Source: CAYMYN01 sp964394665
GTDB lineage: Bacteria > Planctomycetota > UBA1135 > GCA-002686595
Assembly: GCA_964394665.1 (NCBI GenBank)
Contig: CAYMYN010000016.1
Span: forward strand, 1 to 64,000
Direction of reading: 5' to 3'
DNA: 64,000 bases
Numbering within the stretch: position 1 is the stretch's first letter; the number at the start of each line of letters is the position of its first letter. This document shows positions 43,956 through 53,057 of the stretch, one piece after another. Under the pieces are notes generated by a model. The model ran no database searches. It worked only from the letters and a program-made list of their open reading frames with translations, and had not been told where the DNA came from. Position numbers and translations under genes: made by a program.

Positions 43956-45104
43956 TCAGGCGATCTCGGAGAGCTCGACGGCGCGCCGCTCGCGGGCCGC
44001 GACCAGCGCCGCCTCGAGCACGCGCTGGGTGCGGTAGGCGTCCTCGAAGTCCGGCAAGGGGTACTCCGGAGATTGGCGGCCGAGCTCGCGCAGCACGTCC
44101 GCCAACATGTTCGTGAAGGTGTGCTCGTAGCCGAGGATGTGGCCGTCGGGCCACCAGGCGTCGGCGTAGGGGTGCGCGCCGGCGCGCGTGGCGACGATGC
44201 GTCGCCAGCCGTCGAGGCGCGGGCGCTCGGCGGCGTCGTAGAACCACAGCTCGTTCAGGTTCTCGAGGTTCCAGCGCAACGAACCCTGTTCGCCGTTGAG
44301 TTCGATCGAGTTGTCGTTGAGGTGCCCGCCGGCCAGGCGCGAGGCCTCGAAGCTCGCCGTGGCGCCGCCCTTGAAGCTCGCCAGGAACAGCACGCAGTCG
44401 TCCACGTCGCTCTTGACCTTCTTGTCCGAGCCGGGCACTTGCCGCTGCTTCACGAAGGTGCGCTCGAGGGCGCCGTGCACGCTGGTGATCTCCTCCCCCA
44501 CGAGGAATCGCGCCAGGTCGACCAGGTGCGCGTTGAGGTCGCCGTGGGCGCCGCTCCCGGCCAGCTTCTTCTGGAAGCGCCACGAGCTGGGCGTCTCGGG
44601 CCCGCCCCAGTCCTGCAGGTAGCTGGCGCGCACGTGCTGGATCTTGCCCAGGCGCCCTTCGCGCACGAGCTTCCACGCCAGCCCGATGGCCGGCGCGCGC
44701 CGGTAGTTGAACCACACGAAGGTCCGGCCCTTGGCCTTCTTGGCCGCGTCGCGCATGGCGCGGGCATCGGCCAGGGTCCCGGCCAGAGGCTTCTCGCAGG
44801 CCACGTGCTTGCCCGCCTCGAGCATGGCCAGCGACATCTCGGCGTGCAGGTGGTTGGGCGTGCCGATGTCGACGAACTGGATCTCGGGATCCTCGGCGAT
44901 GTCCCGCCAGCGCGCGGTCCAGCGTTTCCAGCCGAAGCGCTCGGCGAACCAGGGCAACGCGTCCGCGTCCCGCCCCGCGATGGTGTGCATCAGCGGCTCG
45001 AGGGGCACGTCGAGGAAGCGGCCCACCTGGCGGTAGGCGTTGGAGTGGGCGCGGCCCATGAAGGCCTGCCCGACGAGGGCCACGGAGAGCGGTTTCTTGG
45101 TCAT
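43956..45104 (-). CDS. Gfo/Idh/MocA-family NAD-dependent dehydrogenase
   Basis: A 382-residue cytoplasmic oxidoreductase. The Rossmann domain has ALVGQAFMGRAHSNAY and VDIGTPNHLHAEMSLAMLEAGKHVACEKPLAG, with the EKP lysine and the partner HxxxxD region HGDLNAHLVDLARFLVG in the C-terminal domain. It should oxidise or reduce a sugar or cyclitol hydroxyl with NAD(P). It is the first gene of the operon followed by the epimerase-like TIM barrel and the MFS transporter. Combinations of this kind occur in inositol and 3-keto-sugar pathways, but the substrate cannot be assigned. Confidence 0.92.
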   Translation of the reverse strand: MTKKPLSVALVGQAFMGRAHSNAYRQVGRFLDVPLEPLMHTIAGRDADALPWFAERFGWKRWTARWRDIAEDPEIQFVDIGTPNHLHAEMSLAMLEAGKHVACEKPLAGTLADARAMRDAAKKAKGRTFVWFNYRRAPAIGLAWKLVREGRLGKIQHVRASYLQDWGGPETPSSWRFQKKLAGSGAHGDLNAHLVDLARFLVGEEITSVHGALERTFVKQRQVPGSDKKVKSDVDDCVLFLASFKGGATASFEASRLAGGHLNDNSIELNGEQGSLRWNLENLNELWFYDAAERPRLDGWRRIVATRAGAHPYADAWWPDGHILGYEHTFTNMLADVLRELGRQSPEYPLPDFEDAYRTQRVLEAALVAARERRAVELSEIA

Positions 45105-45293
45105 CGGGGTCGCGCGGGGCAGGGGAGCGAGGCAAGAGGATGCCCCCCCGCGCACGGACAGGCGAGACTTCCGGCCGGGAGCGCCCTCCCGCCGCCCCCG
45201 CAGCCCGCGCCGCCCAGCCCGCCGAAGGAGCGCGACTTTCTTGGCGGTTCGCTGAATCCCGACCCGTAGCTCGCCGGTCTGCCCCCACGGACC

Positions 45294-48200
45294 ATGACTC
45301 CCCCCTCCCACGGCCAGGCCCTCGAGGCCCTGCTCGAGAGCCGCGAGTTCCTGCGGCGTCTCGCCCGCTCGTTGGTGCGGGACGAGGCCGGCGCGGAGGA
45401 TCTGGTCCAGGAGACCTGGACGCGGGCCCTCCAGGGCGCCCCCCAGGGCGTGGGGAGCCCCCGGGCCTGGTTGGCGCGGGTGCTGCGCAACCTGGCCGCC
45501 ACCCAGGGCCAACGGGAGGCCGCGCGGGCCTTCGTCGAGCGCGCCGCGGCCCGCTCCGAGGCCCTCGAGGAGGCCGAGGAACGGGACCTCGAGCTCGAGG
45601 ATTCGCTGCTGGCGGCCGTGCGCACGCTGCGCCCGCCCTACCGCCGCGCGGTCTACCTGCGCTACTACCGCGACCTCTCCCCGCCGCGCATCGCCGAGCT
45701 CCTGGGTTGCCCCGAGGCGACCGTGAAGACCCGCCTGCGGCGCGGCCTCGAGCTCCTGCGCGCCGACCTCGAGCGCCGCTGCGGCCCCCGCGGCCTCGAT
45801 TGGCGCCGCGGCCTGGCGCTGCTCGCCCTGCCCCCGGTCGATCGCCTGGCCCTGCCCTGGACCGCCCTCGCCCAGGGCTCCTTGCCCACGCTCCTCGCCA
45901 TGAACAAGCCCCTCGCCTCGGCCCTCGTCACCCTCCTCCTGGTCGTGCTCGGCTCGGTCGCCTGGTACGCGCTCCCCGGCGCGAGAGCCGTCGAGCGCGC
46001 GCTGGACGCGCCGGCCGCACCGCTGCCCACGGGGGTCGCGCGGAGCGAGGAGCCGGCGCTCCCCGAGCTCGGGGAGCCGCTCGCCCCCGCGCGCGCCGCG
46101 CTGCGCGGGGAACGGGAAGCGCGCGCCGTGGCCCCGGCGCGCTCCGGCGCCGCTTCCCCCACCGGGGGCACCCTGGTCGGCCGCCTGCTCGACGCCGAGG
46201 GCCGGCCCGTGGCCGGGGCCCGTCTGGAGTTCGAGCCCCGCGCGCCCATCGAGGTGCGGGTCGGGTGGGGCGAGTCCGGAGCGGATCGGGTCGCCGAACT
46301 CGCCACGGCGCTCTCCCAGGCGGATGGTCGTTTCCGGGTTCCGGTGGACCAGGAAGGCGCGGGGGATCTGCGGGTGCGGGCGGCCGGCTACGTGCCCCTG
46401 CACCGGGAGGCGACCGGGTACCTCGAGCGGGAGAGCGAGCTGGGCGACCTGGTGCTCGAACGGGGCGTGCGCCTGGGCGGCCGCGTGGTCGACACCCAGG
46501 GCCGGCCGGTGGGCGGGGCCTGGGTGCGGTCGGTGCCGCCCGCCACGGACCTGCCCCATCTCTGGGGCCCGCGGGCCGTCGACGACGGGGTGCGCACCGA
46601 CGGCGCCGGACGCTTCGAGCTCGACTCCCTGGCCGTCGGCCCCTGGCAGCTCGAGGCCGGCAGCGAGCTCCACCCCAGCGCCAGCGCCAGCGGCACGACG
46701 CAGGCGCCGGGCGAACGGGTCGACGACATCCGCATCGTGCTCCCGGAGGGACTCTCGATCCGCGGTCGGATCCGCGACCTGCCCGCGGACGAGGGGGGCG
46801 AGCTCTGGGTGCGGGCCGCGAGGGTGGCCTCCGAGGATCCGCTCCCTGCGGGCGGGATCCGCTTCGTGTTGCCCGAGTCCGATTGGCTCGCGGCGGAACG
46901 CAGCGTCCCGGTGGCGGCGGACGGCACCTTCGAGGTGCCGGGCCTGGCGCAGAACAGCTCCGTGCGGCTGGCGGCCTACGACCGCCCGGGCACCGTCGGC
47001 GGACTCCGCCGCAGCCGCGTGCTCGAGGCACAGGCCGGAGCGGAGGGCGTCGAGCTCCCCTTCGCCCCCGGCGCGAGCCTGCGCTTCGAGGTCGTCGACG
47101 CGGGCAGCGGCCGCCCGATCGAACGTTTCAGCGCAGCCGTCCAGCTCGATCCGACCTTCCTCCTGAACGACCAGGTCGCGCCGCTCGCGGAGCATCCCGG
47201 CGGCGTCGCGCGGCTCGAGAACCTGACCCTGTCCGAGGGGCGCGAGCAGGTCCGCGCACGGCTCGCGATCCATGCTCCCGGCTACGCGCCCTTCGCCCGC
47301 GACGACGTCCCCGTGCTGCGCGACCAGGAGCAGGACCTGGGCCGCATCCGCCTGCAGCCCGTGCCGCGCCTGACGGTGCGCGTGCGGGACGCCCAGGGCA
47401 ACCCGGTGGAAGGCGCGCGGGTCGAGCTCCAGCCGTTCGTCGAGGGCTCTCCGGGAACCCAGCGCGCGGGCACCGTCCGGATGCGCGTCGGCACGCTCCG
47501 CGAGGGGGGCTCCGAGCCCTTCCGACCGCGCGCGACCCGCACCGACGGGGACGGCCTGGCGCAACTCGACAGCGCGCCGGGCGAACGGGTGAGCCTGGTC
47601 GTCGAGGCCCCGCGCTTCGCGCCCGAGCGCAGCGCGCCCTTCGACCTGCCCCTCCTGGGCGACGTCGAGCGCGACGTGACCCTCCTGCGCGGAGCGGCGG
47701 TCGAGGTGCGCGTGCTCGACGCGGCGGGCCACCCCGCGGTCGGCGCGCGGGTGCAGCATCGCCCCGCGGAGGGCGAGCGCGACGCCTTCGAGCCGCCCGA
47801 CCCCTTCGGCGATCGCACGCGGACCACCGACGCCCACGGCGTGGTCTGGTTCCGTCACCTGGAGGCCGGGGCGCACGGCTTCCGACTCGCCCCGGCCGGC
47901 GGGGGGAGCTTCGTCAGCACGGGCGGCGGCTCGCTCCGGGTGCGCACCTCCATCGAGCGGGAGAACGGGGAGGAGCCCTGGCAGAGCCTCGTCCTGGCCG
48001 AGGGCGAGAGCGCCACGCTCGAGCTCCACCGCCGTCGGCCCGCATCGCTCGAGGGCACGCTGACCGAGAACGGCCTCCCCCTCGCCGACGCGGAGCTGCT
48101 GCTCGTCGAGGACCCGGACGACCCGCTGGCGGGGATGGGCGGATTCGCCGGCGCACTCGCCGGGCGGACGGATCGCGAAGGCCGCTTCCGCATCGCGGAC

Positions 48201-48941
48201 GTCCAGCCGGGCGAGTACACCCTGCTCGTGCGCCATGCCACGCGGGCCCTGGCCCACCGCGAGCCGCTCGAGGTCCCCCCGGGCGGCCTGCGCCACGACG
48301 TCGACCTCGCGGTGAGCGTGGTCTCCGGCCGCGTGCTCGACACGAACGGAAAACCCGTCGTCGGCGCGCGGGTCGAGGTCGAGCGTGCCCCCCGCAAGAC
48401 CGGGGGCGCACCCCGGCGCATGGTGATGGTGGCGGCCGTCACCGCCGGCTCGGGCGGGGCCGGCGGGCAGGTCAGCGTGCACACCGGGGCCGATCACGCG
48501 ACCGCGACCGAGACCGATGCCCAGGGCCGATTCACCCTGCGCGGCCTGCCGTCGAACACCCCCCTGCGGGTCGCGGCGCGGGCCGCGGACTTCGCGCCCG
48601 CGCGCAGCGCCGAGTTCGAGCTGGAGCCGGGCGAGGAGCGCGGTCGGGTGGACCTCGAGCTGGTGCGCGGCGGTGCGTTGCGCGTCGCGCTCCAGGGCTC
48701 GGGCGCCTCGCTCCCCTCGACGATCCTCGTGCGCGCCCAGCGCGTCGACGGCGACGGGCCCGTGGGCGAGCCGCGCCTCGAGATCTCGGACGAGACCGGA
48801 GAGGTGCGCTTCGCCGACCTCGAGCCGGGTCGCTGGCGCATCACGGCCACGGTCCTGGGACCGGGGTCCACCAGCGGCGAACCGACCGAGGTCGACGTCG
48901 CCCCCGGCGAGGAGCGCAGCGTCCCGATCCCCGCGCCTTGA
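45294..48941 (+). CDS. ECF sigma factor fused to a transmembrane helix and exported beta-domain repeats
   Basis: A 1215-residue single frame. Residues 8-80 are sigma region 2 (EDLVQETWTRALQG, core-binding and -10 recognition). Residues 104-162 are region 4 (YRRAVYLRYYRDLSPPRIAELLGCPEATVKTRLRRG, with the -35 helix-turn-helix). A hydrophobic helix at about 206-226 (ALVTLLLVVLGSVAWYALPG) would put the rest outside the cytoplasm. From about 280 on come many carboxypeptidase-regulatory-like or Ig-like repeats with the phrase GRVVDTQGRPVGGAWV, GRLLDAEGRPVAGARL and GRVLDTNGKPVVGARV. The sigma part may need to be released, as no anti-sigma gene follows directly. There is no frameshift, and codon use is uniform across the junction. 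A 16-bp hairpin follows the stop. Confidence 0.88.
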   Translation: MTPPSHGQALEALLESREFLRRLARSLVRDEAGAEDLVQETWTRALQGAPQGVGSPRAWLARVLRNLAATQGQREAARAFVERAAARSEALEEAEERDLELEDSLLAAVRTLRPPYRRAVYLRYYRDLSPPRIAELLGCPEATVKTRLRRGLELLRADLERRCGPRGLDWRRGLALLALPPVDRLALPWTALAQGSLPTLLAMNKPLASALVTLLLVVLGSVAWYALPGARAVERALDAPAAPLPTGVARSEEPALPELGEPLAPARAALRGEREARAVAPARSGAASPTGGTLVGRLLDAEGRPVAGARLEFEPRAPIEVRVGWGESGADRVAELATALSQADGRFRVPVDQEGAGDLRVRAAGYVPLHREATGYLERESELGDLVLERGVRLGGRVVDTQGRPVGGAWVRSVPPATDLPHLWGPRAVDDGVRTDGAGRFELDSLAVGPWQLEAGSELHPSASASGTTQAPGERVDDIRIVLPEGLSIRGRIRDLPADEGGELWVRAARVASEDPLPAGGIRFVLPESDWLAAERSVPVAADGTFEVPGLAQNSSVRLAAYDRPGTVGGLRRSRVLEAQAGAEGVELPFAPGASLRFEVVDAGSGRPIERFSAAVQLDPTFLLNDQVAPLAEHPGGVARLENLTLSEGREQVRARLAIHAPGYAPFARDDVPVLRDQEQDLGRIRLQPVPRLTVRVRDAQGNPVEGARVELQPFVEGSPGTQRAGTVRMRVGTLREGGSEPFRPRATRTDGDGLAQLDSAPGERVSLVVEAPRFAPERSAPFDLPLLGDVERDVTLLRGAAVEVRVLDAAGHPAVGARVQHRPAEGERDAFEPPDPFGDRTRTTDAHGVVWFRHLEAGAHGFRLAPAGGGSFVSTGGGSLRVRTSIERENGEEPWQSLVLAEGESATLELHRRRPASLEGTLTENGLPLADAELLLVEDPDDPLAGMGGFAGALAGRTDREGRFRIADVQPGEYTLLVRHATRALAHREPLEVPPGGLRHDVDLAVSVVSGRVLDTNGKPVVGARVEVERAPRKTGGAPRRMVMVAAVTAGSGGAGGQVSVHTGADHATATETDAQGRFTLRGLPSNTPLRVAARAADFAPARSAEFELEPGEERGRVDLELVRGGALRVALQGSGASLPSTILVRAQRVDGDGPVGEPRLEISDETGEVRFADLEPGRWRITATVLGPGSTSGEPTEVDVAPGEERSVPIPAP

Positions 48942-48969
48942 GCGGCGGACGCGACCGCCCCGGCGCCAC

Positions 48970-49003
48970 GGCGGCCGCGGATCCGCTCGGATCCGCGGCC
49001 GCC
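48970..49003 (+). terminator. Perfect 16-bp hairpin after the sigma-fusion gene
   Basis: A 16-bp perfect stem (48970-48985 with 48988-49003) with a two-base spacer, 28 bases after the stop of the fusion gene. It has the same GGATCCGCGGCCG-like core that makes strong GC terminators here. It would also end transcription from the opposing 82-residue gene, whose stop is at 49058. There is no T-tract. Confidence 0.6.
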
Positions 49004-49057
49004 GCCCGTTCCCGGGGCCGCGCGGGCTGGGGAGCGCGCGCTCGGGTTTCGCGAGGC

Positions 49058-49306
49058 TCAGCCAGCCAGGCCCCCGTGGGTGGTCCCGCCCCCTCCCCCG
49101 CCGGGTCGCCGCGAGCGGGCCTCGGCCAGGGAGTGGATCGGCGTGGTCGCGGCTGCGGGCCGAAGGTCCATCCCGGCGGCGCGGGCGGCGCCTACCGTCC
49201 GGGGTCGAGCCCGGCGCACGAGCTCGGCATACCGCGGCGCCACGGGCCGCGAGACGAGGTAGGGGGCGTAGGAACTCAGGTGGGCGAGGGTACGGGCGAG
49301 GTGCAT
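49058..49306 (-). CDS. Small hypothetical protein (82 aa) beside the sigma genes
   Basis: An 82-residue protein preceded by AGGAGG eight to nine bases before the ATG, one of the strongest ribosome-binding sites in the window. The N-terminus (LARTLAHLSSYAPYLVSR) is helical, and the C-terminus is a glycine-rich tail. It is not obviously exported and has no cysteine. It lies between the two sigma-factor genes, divergent from the second across 143 bases. Its placement makes a regulatory or anti-sigma role worth testing, but the sequence itself gives no family. Confidence 0.6.
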   Translation of the reverse strand: MHLARTLAHLSSYAPYLVSRPVAPRYAELVRRARPRTVGAARAAGMDLRPAAATTPIHSLAEARSRRPGGGGGGTTHGGLAG

Positions 49307-49449
49307 GGTGGGTCCTCCTGCGGGGCTCGGGTCCGCGGCGGATCGGCTCCGCCGTCGCCCTCCCGAATCGCGTTTCCGATCCCGCGCGTTCGGAGATCGG
49401 GGAGAATCCGCAGCACCCCGGCCCGGCTGCCCCCCTCCACGAGGTCCCG

Positions 49450-50094
49450 ATGCACGCCCCCGAGCAACCCGATCCCCACGCCGGCCACCCCGCTCCGCCA
49501 TCCCCGCTGCGCAGCGAGGAGCTCGTCCGGCGCCATCGCACGGGCGACTCGGCCGCGGGCCGCGAGCTCTTCCCGCGCATGGAGGTCGTGCTCCGCGCGC
49601 GGATCCGGGCCAGCGCCATCTTCCGCCGCCTGCAACCCGACCTCGACGAGCAGGACGTGCTCAACGAGCTCTGGCGACGGCTGCTCGAGCGCGACGCCCT
49701 GGCCCGCTTCGAGGACCGTGGCCCCCACTCGCTGCGGGCCTTCCTGCGCGCGGCCCTCGACCTGACGCTCCAGGATCTGCTGCGCCGCCGCCTGGCCGGC
49801 AAGCGCGGCCGCCCGCCCCTCTCCCTCGACGAGACGCAGGCCGCGGGCCGGATGCGCGAGGACCTCGCGAGTCCGGGCGCGGGCCCGGTCACCGTCGTGC
49901 TGCGGCGCGACTACCTCGAGCACCTGCTCGCGGCCTTGCCCGAGCGCGAGGCGCGCGTCTTCGAGCTGCGCGCGCGCGAGGGCCTGGACTTCGAGGCGAT
50001 CGGAGCGCGGCTGGGCCTCAGCGCCGCCGCCGCGCGGGGGCTGGCGCACCGCGCGCACGAGCGCCTGGTGACCCTGGGGCTGCTGTCCAAGTGA
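49450..50094 (+). CDS. ECF-type RNA polymerase sigma factor
   Basis: A 214-residue sigma-70-family protein. Region 2 (about 25-100) includes DLDEQDVLNELWRRLLERD and FEDRGPHSLRAFLRAALD. Region 4 (about 150-210) has LLAALPEREARVFELRAREGLDFEAIGARLGLSAAAARGLAHRAHERL with a helix-turn-helix. The form resembles the planctomycete ECF groups (Sigma70_ECF, PF07638-like). A GAGG lies before the ATG. It has no linked anti-sigma gene that I can recognise unless the small divergent gene plays that part. Confidence 0.85.
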   Translation: MHAPEQPDPHAGHPAPPSPLRSEELVRRHRTGDSAAGRELFPRMEVVLRARIRASAIFRRLQPDLDEQDVLNELWRRLLERDALARFEDRGPHSLRAFLRAALDLTLQDLLRRRLAGKRGRPPLSLDETQAAGRMREDLASPGAGPVTVVLRRDYLEHLLAALPEREARVFELRAREGLDFEAIGARLGLSAAAARGLAHRAHERLVTLGLLSK

Positions 50095-50103
50095 GCTCCG
50101 CGC

Positions 50104-50964
50104 CTACTCCGCGCGCTCGATCCGCAGGCGCAGCGCGACCGGGAAGTGATCGCTCGGGTAGCGTCCGCCGCGCTCGAAGGTCCACAGGCGCGCTTCGAGC
50201 GGCGTGAGCGGACCGCGGTGCAGGACCCAGTCGATGCGCACGCCGTCCGCGGTCGGTCCGCGGTAGCCGTGGTAGGTGGCGAGCTCGGGATCGCGCTCGG
50301 GAGCGGCCGACCAGGAATCGACCAAGCCGGCGCCCTCGAGCAGCAGTCGGTGCGGCGGGCTGTCGGGCGCGGTGTTGAAGTCGCCCAGCACGATCAGGGG
50401 CAGGGCGGGGTCGAAGGACGCCAGACGCCGAGCGATCAGCTCGGCGCTGCGCTCGCGCGCGGGCGCCGACTGGTGGTCGAAGTGCGTGTTCAGCACCACG
50501 AGCTCCGCGCCGCTCGCGCGGTCCAGCAGGCGCACCCAGGTCGCCATGCGCACGACGCGGTTGCCGAAGCTGCGCGAGCCGATGGTCTGCGGAGTGTCCG
50601 AGAGCCAGAAGTGATCGAGCTCGCGGGGCTCGAAACGCGCCCTCCGGAAGAAGATCGCGCAGTGTTCGCCGCGGCTGCCGCCCTCGCGGCCCAGGCCGAT
50701 CCAATCCCACTCGGGCAGGGCGCGCGCGAGGTCGAGGACCTGGCCATAGAGCCCCTCCTGGGTGCCGACCAGGTCGGGATCGCGCTCCCTCCACAGTTCC
50801 ACGCTGAGGCCGAGCCGCTCGGCCTTCCACGGGTGGTCGTCGTCGGCCGCGTAGCGCAGGTTCCAGGTGACCGCGACGAGCTCGGGCGCGGGCTCCTGGC
50901 GCGCGGCGGGACCGAGCGCGACGAGCCCGAGCGCGCAGAGGGCCGCGAGCAGCGCCGCGATCAC
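50104..50964 (-). CDS. Exported endonuclease/exonuclease/phosphatase-family protein
   Basis: A 286-residue protein with a signal peptide (VIAALLAALCALGLVALGPAA) and a DNase I-like EEP domain. Metal and catalytic residues lie in VTWNLRYA (Asn), VGTQEGLYG (Glu), LNTHFDHQS (His, Asp), LGDFNTAPDS (Asp, Asn) and YPSDHFPV (Asp, His). Such exported enzymes cleave phosphodiesters in DNA, lipids or inositol phosphates. The GTG start overlaps the TGA of purB by four bases (GTGA). The substrate is unknown. Confidence 0.86.
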   Translation of the reverse strand: MIAALLAALCALGLVALGPAARQEPAPELVAVTWNLRYAADDDHPWKAERLGLSVELWRERDPDLVGTQEGLYGQVLDLARALPEWDWIGLGREGGSRGEHCAIFFRRARFEPRELDHFWLSDTPQTIGSRSFGNRVVRMATWVRLLDRASGAELVVLNTHFDHQSAPARERSAELIARRLASFDPALPLIVLGDFNTAPDSPPHRLLLEGAGLVDSWSAAPERDPELATYHGYRGPTADGVRIDWVLHRGPLTPLEARLWTFERGGRYPSDHFPVALRLRIERAE

Positions 50965-52391
50965 ACGCGCACCTCGCCCTCGGCGCCGAGCAGGTCGACG
51001 TGGCGCGCGAGGAGCGGTTCCACCTCCTCGGCCAGGAACTCGAGCACCTGCTCGGGGGCGCGGCCGACGTGCAGCGCGGGGTCGAGCACGGCGTCGATCG
51101 AGTCGCGCACCGCGGCCAGCAGGGGCTCGGCGACCAGCCGCTCGCGCAGGTCGCTGGGCTCGCCCTGCTTGATGCGCGCGGCGGCGGCGTGCGTGGCGAC
51201 GCGGATGGCCTCGTGCACGTCCTGGCGGTCGGCGCCCGCGCGCACGGCCTCCATCATCAGGCTCTCGGAGGCGAGGAAGGGCAGCTCCTCGGCCAGATTG
51301 CGCCGGATCACGGCCGGGTTCACGATCAGGCCACCCGAGACGTTGAGGTAGAGCTGCAGGATGGCGTCGGTCGCGAGGAAGGCCTCGGGCAGGGAGAGGC
51401 GGCGGTTGGCGGAGTCGTCGAGCGTGCGCTCGAGCCACTGGTTGGCGGCCGTGTGGGCCGCGTTGTCGAGCAGGCTCATCACGAAGCGCGCCAGGGCGCA
51501 GATGCGCTCGCTGCGCATGGGGTTGCGCTTCCAGGGCATGGCCGACGAGCCGATCTGCTGCGCCTCGAAGGGTTCCTCGAGCTCGCGCCGGTTGGCGAGC
51601 AGGCGCAGGTCCGTGGCGAACTTGTGCGCCGACTGGGCGATCGAGGAGAGCACGCTCAGGACGCGGAAGTCGAGCTGGCGCGGGTAGGTCTGACCGGTGA
51701 CCGCGAAGCTGCGCTCGAAGCCCATCTTGGCCGTGACGCGCCGGTCGAGCTCGCGCACCTTGTCGTGGTCGCCCTCGAACAGGGTCAGGAACGAGGCCTG
51801 CGTGCCGGTGGTGCCCTTGACCCCGCGGAAGCGCACCTGGCCCAGGACGTGCTCGAGGTCCTCGAGGTCGTGCACCAGGTCCTGCAGCCACAGGCAGGCG
51901 CGCTTGCCCACGGTGGTCGCCTGGGCCGGCTGGAAGTGGGTGAACCCGAGGGTGGCGACGGCGCGCTGCTCGCGCGCGAACTCCGCCAGGCGCGCGACGA
52001 CGCCCAGCACCTGGCGGCGCAGGAGCAGGAGGCCCTCGCGCAACTGGATCAGCTCCGAGTTGCAGGTCACGTAGCAGGAGGTCGCGCCCAGGTGCACGAT
52101 GCCGCGCGCCGTGGGGCACTGCTCGCCCCAGGCATGCACGTGGGCCATCACGTCGTGGCGCAGCTCGCGTTCGTAGCGCTCGGCCAGCTCGAGGTCGAGG
52201 TCGTCGAGGTGCGCCCGCAGCTCCGCGAGCTGTTCCTCCCGGATCTCCAACCCCAGCTCCGCCTGCGCTTCGGCCAGCGCCAGCCACAGCCGGCGCCAGG
52301 TGCTGAACTTGTGCCGCGCCGAGAAGAGCGTGCGCATCTCGCGGCTGGCATAACGGCTGCCCAACGGGCTCTGGTACGTGTCGGCTTCCAT
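50961..52391 (-). CDS. purB: Adenylosuccinate lyase
   Basis: A 476-residue enzyme of the fumarase/aspartase superfamily. It splits adenylosuccinate into AMP and fumarate and performs the SAICAR step in purine synthesis. Superfamily marks are visible: the active-site GSSAMPWKRNPMRSE loop near residue 290, ARGIVHLGATSCYVT near residue 95 and GFTHFQPAQATTVGKR near residue 150. The length is usual for the group with an extended C-terminus. The exported EEP gene downstream starts inside its stop codon, a coupling with no obvious metabolic sense. Confidence 0.95.
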   Translation of the reverse strand: MEADTYQSPLGSRYASREMRTLFSARHKFSTWRRLWLALAEAQAELGLEIREEQLAELRAHLDDLDLELAERYERELRHDVMAHVHAWGEQCPTARGIVHLGATSCYVTCNSELIQLREGLLLLRRQVLGVVARLAEFAREQRAVATLGFTHFQPAQATTVGKRACLWLQDLVHDLEDLEHVLGQVRFRGVKGTTGTQASFLTLFEGDHDKVRELDRRVTAKMGFERSFAVTGQTYPRQLDFRVLSVLSSIAQSAHKFATDLRLLANRRELEEPFEAQQIGSSAMPWKRNPMRSERICALARFVMSLLDNAAHTAANQWLERTLDDSANRRLSLPEAFLATDAILQLYLNVSGGLIVNPAVIRRNLAEELPFLASESLMMEAVRAGADRQDVHEAIRVATHAAAARIKQGEPSDLRERLVAEPLLAAVRDSIDAVLDPALHVGRAPEQVLEFLAEEVEPLLARHVDLLGAEGEVRV

Positions 52392-52497
52392 GTCGCGGGT
52401 CCCGGTCCGCGGTGGGCCGGTACGCCGAGTCTACGCGCTCCCAGCCGCCGGCTCACGCCCGCGAGACACGGGCAGGGGTCGTGGCGGGTCGCACGGG

Positions 52498-53055
52498 TCA
52501 AGGGACCGGGGGCGCGAGGAACGGCTCGAAGGTCGCCAGCAGGGCCGCGGCGCAGCACGCCCCCACGCCGGCGACCAGACGCAGGGACAAGCCCCGTTGG
52601 GTCGCGTTCGGGCGGCCGGCGAAGGCGATGATCCAGAGCGTGCAGGCGGCGCCGACGAGGTCGGTCAGGACGTCGTAGGGGGAAGGCACGCGGCCGGGCG
52701 AGGTGGACTGGTGCCACTCGTCGAGCAGCGCGTAGGCCAGGACGGCGAGCAGGACCTGCGTCGCCGTGCGCCGGTCGAGGCGCGGCCAGCCGTTCGAGCG
52801 CGGGAGCAGGAGGGCGAGCCACAGGGCCAGCAGGCCGAAGAGCGGCGCGTGGGCCAGGTTGTTCACGAAGCCGCCCAGGATCGAGGGCGGGCCCGCGTCC
52901 CCCGAGAGGCTGGAGAGCCACCAGATCAGGGCCATCCAGGCGCCGACGGGCAGGAGGGCCAGGGAGCGCGGCAACCCTTGCAGGGCGCGGCCGACGGCCC
53001 GCAGGAGGGCGAGCAGGGGAGCGTGGGAGCGCTCACCCGATCCGTGCGCGGACAT
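52498..53055 (-). CDS. VanZ-like membrane protein
   Basis: A 185-residue membrane protein with about five hydrophobic segments. The VanZ family pattern is clear: GGFVNNLAHAPLFGLLALWLAL, then AYALLDEWHQSTSPGRVPSPYDVLTDLVGAACT, whose DEWHQ and PGR..S..D residues are conserved. VanZ relatives are linked to lipid or cell-wall modification and to teicoplanin tolerance in Gram-positives, but the exact reaction is unknown. It starts two bases before the stop of the RsbW-like gene on the same strand. Confidence 0.85.
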   Translation of the reverse strand: MSAHGSGERSHAPLLALLRAVGRALQGLPRSLALLPVGAWMALIWWLSSLSGDAGPPSILGGFVNNLAHAPLFGLLALWLALLLPRSNGWPRLDRRTATQVLLAVLAYALLDEWHQSTSPGRVPSPYDVLTDLVGAACTLWIIAFAGRPNATQRGLSLRLVAGVGACCAAALLATFEPFLAPPVP

Positions 53056-53057
53056 CG

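Noticed and set aside
43956..49892. A minus-strand frame of 1978 residues
   Set aside because: Only the last 382 codons (the dehydrogenase) are real; the rest is antisense to the sigma fusion and has no domain.
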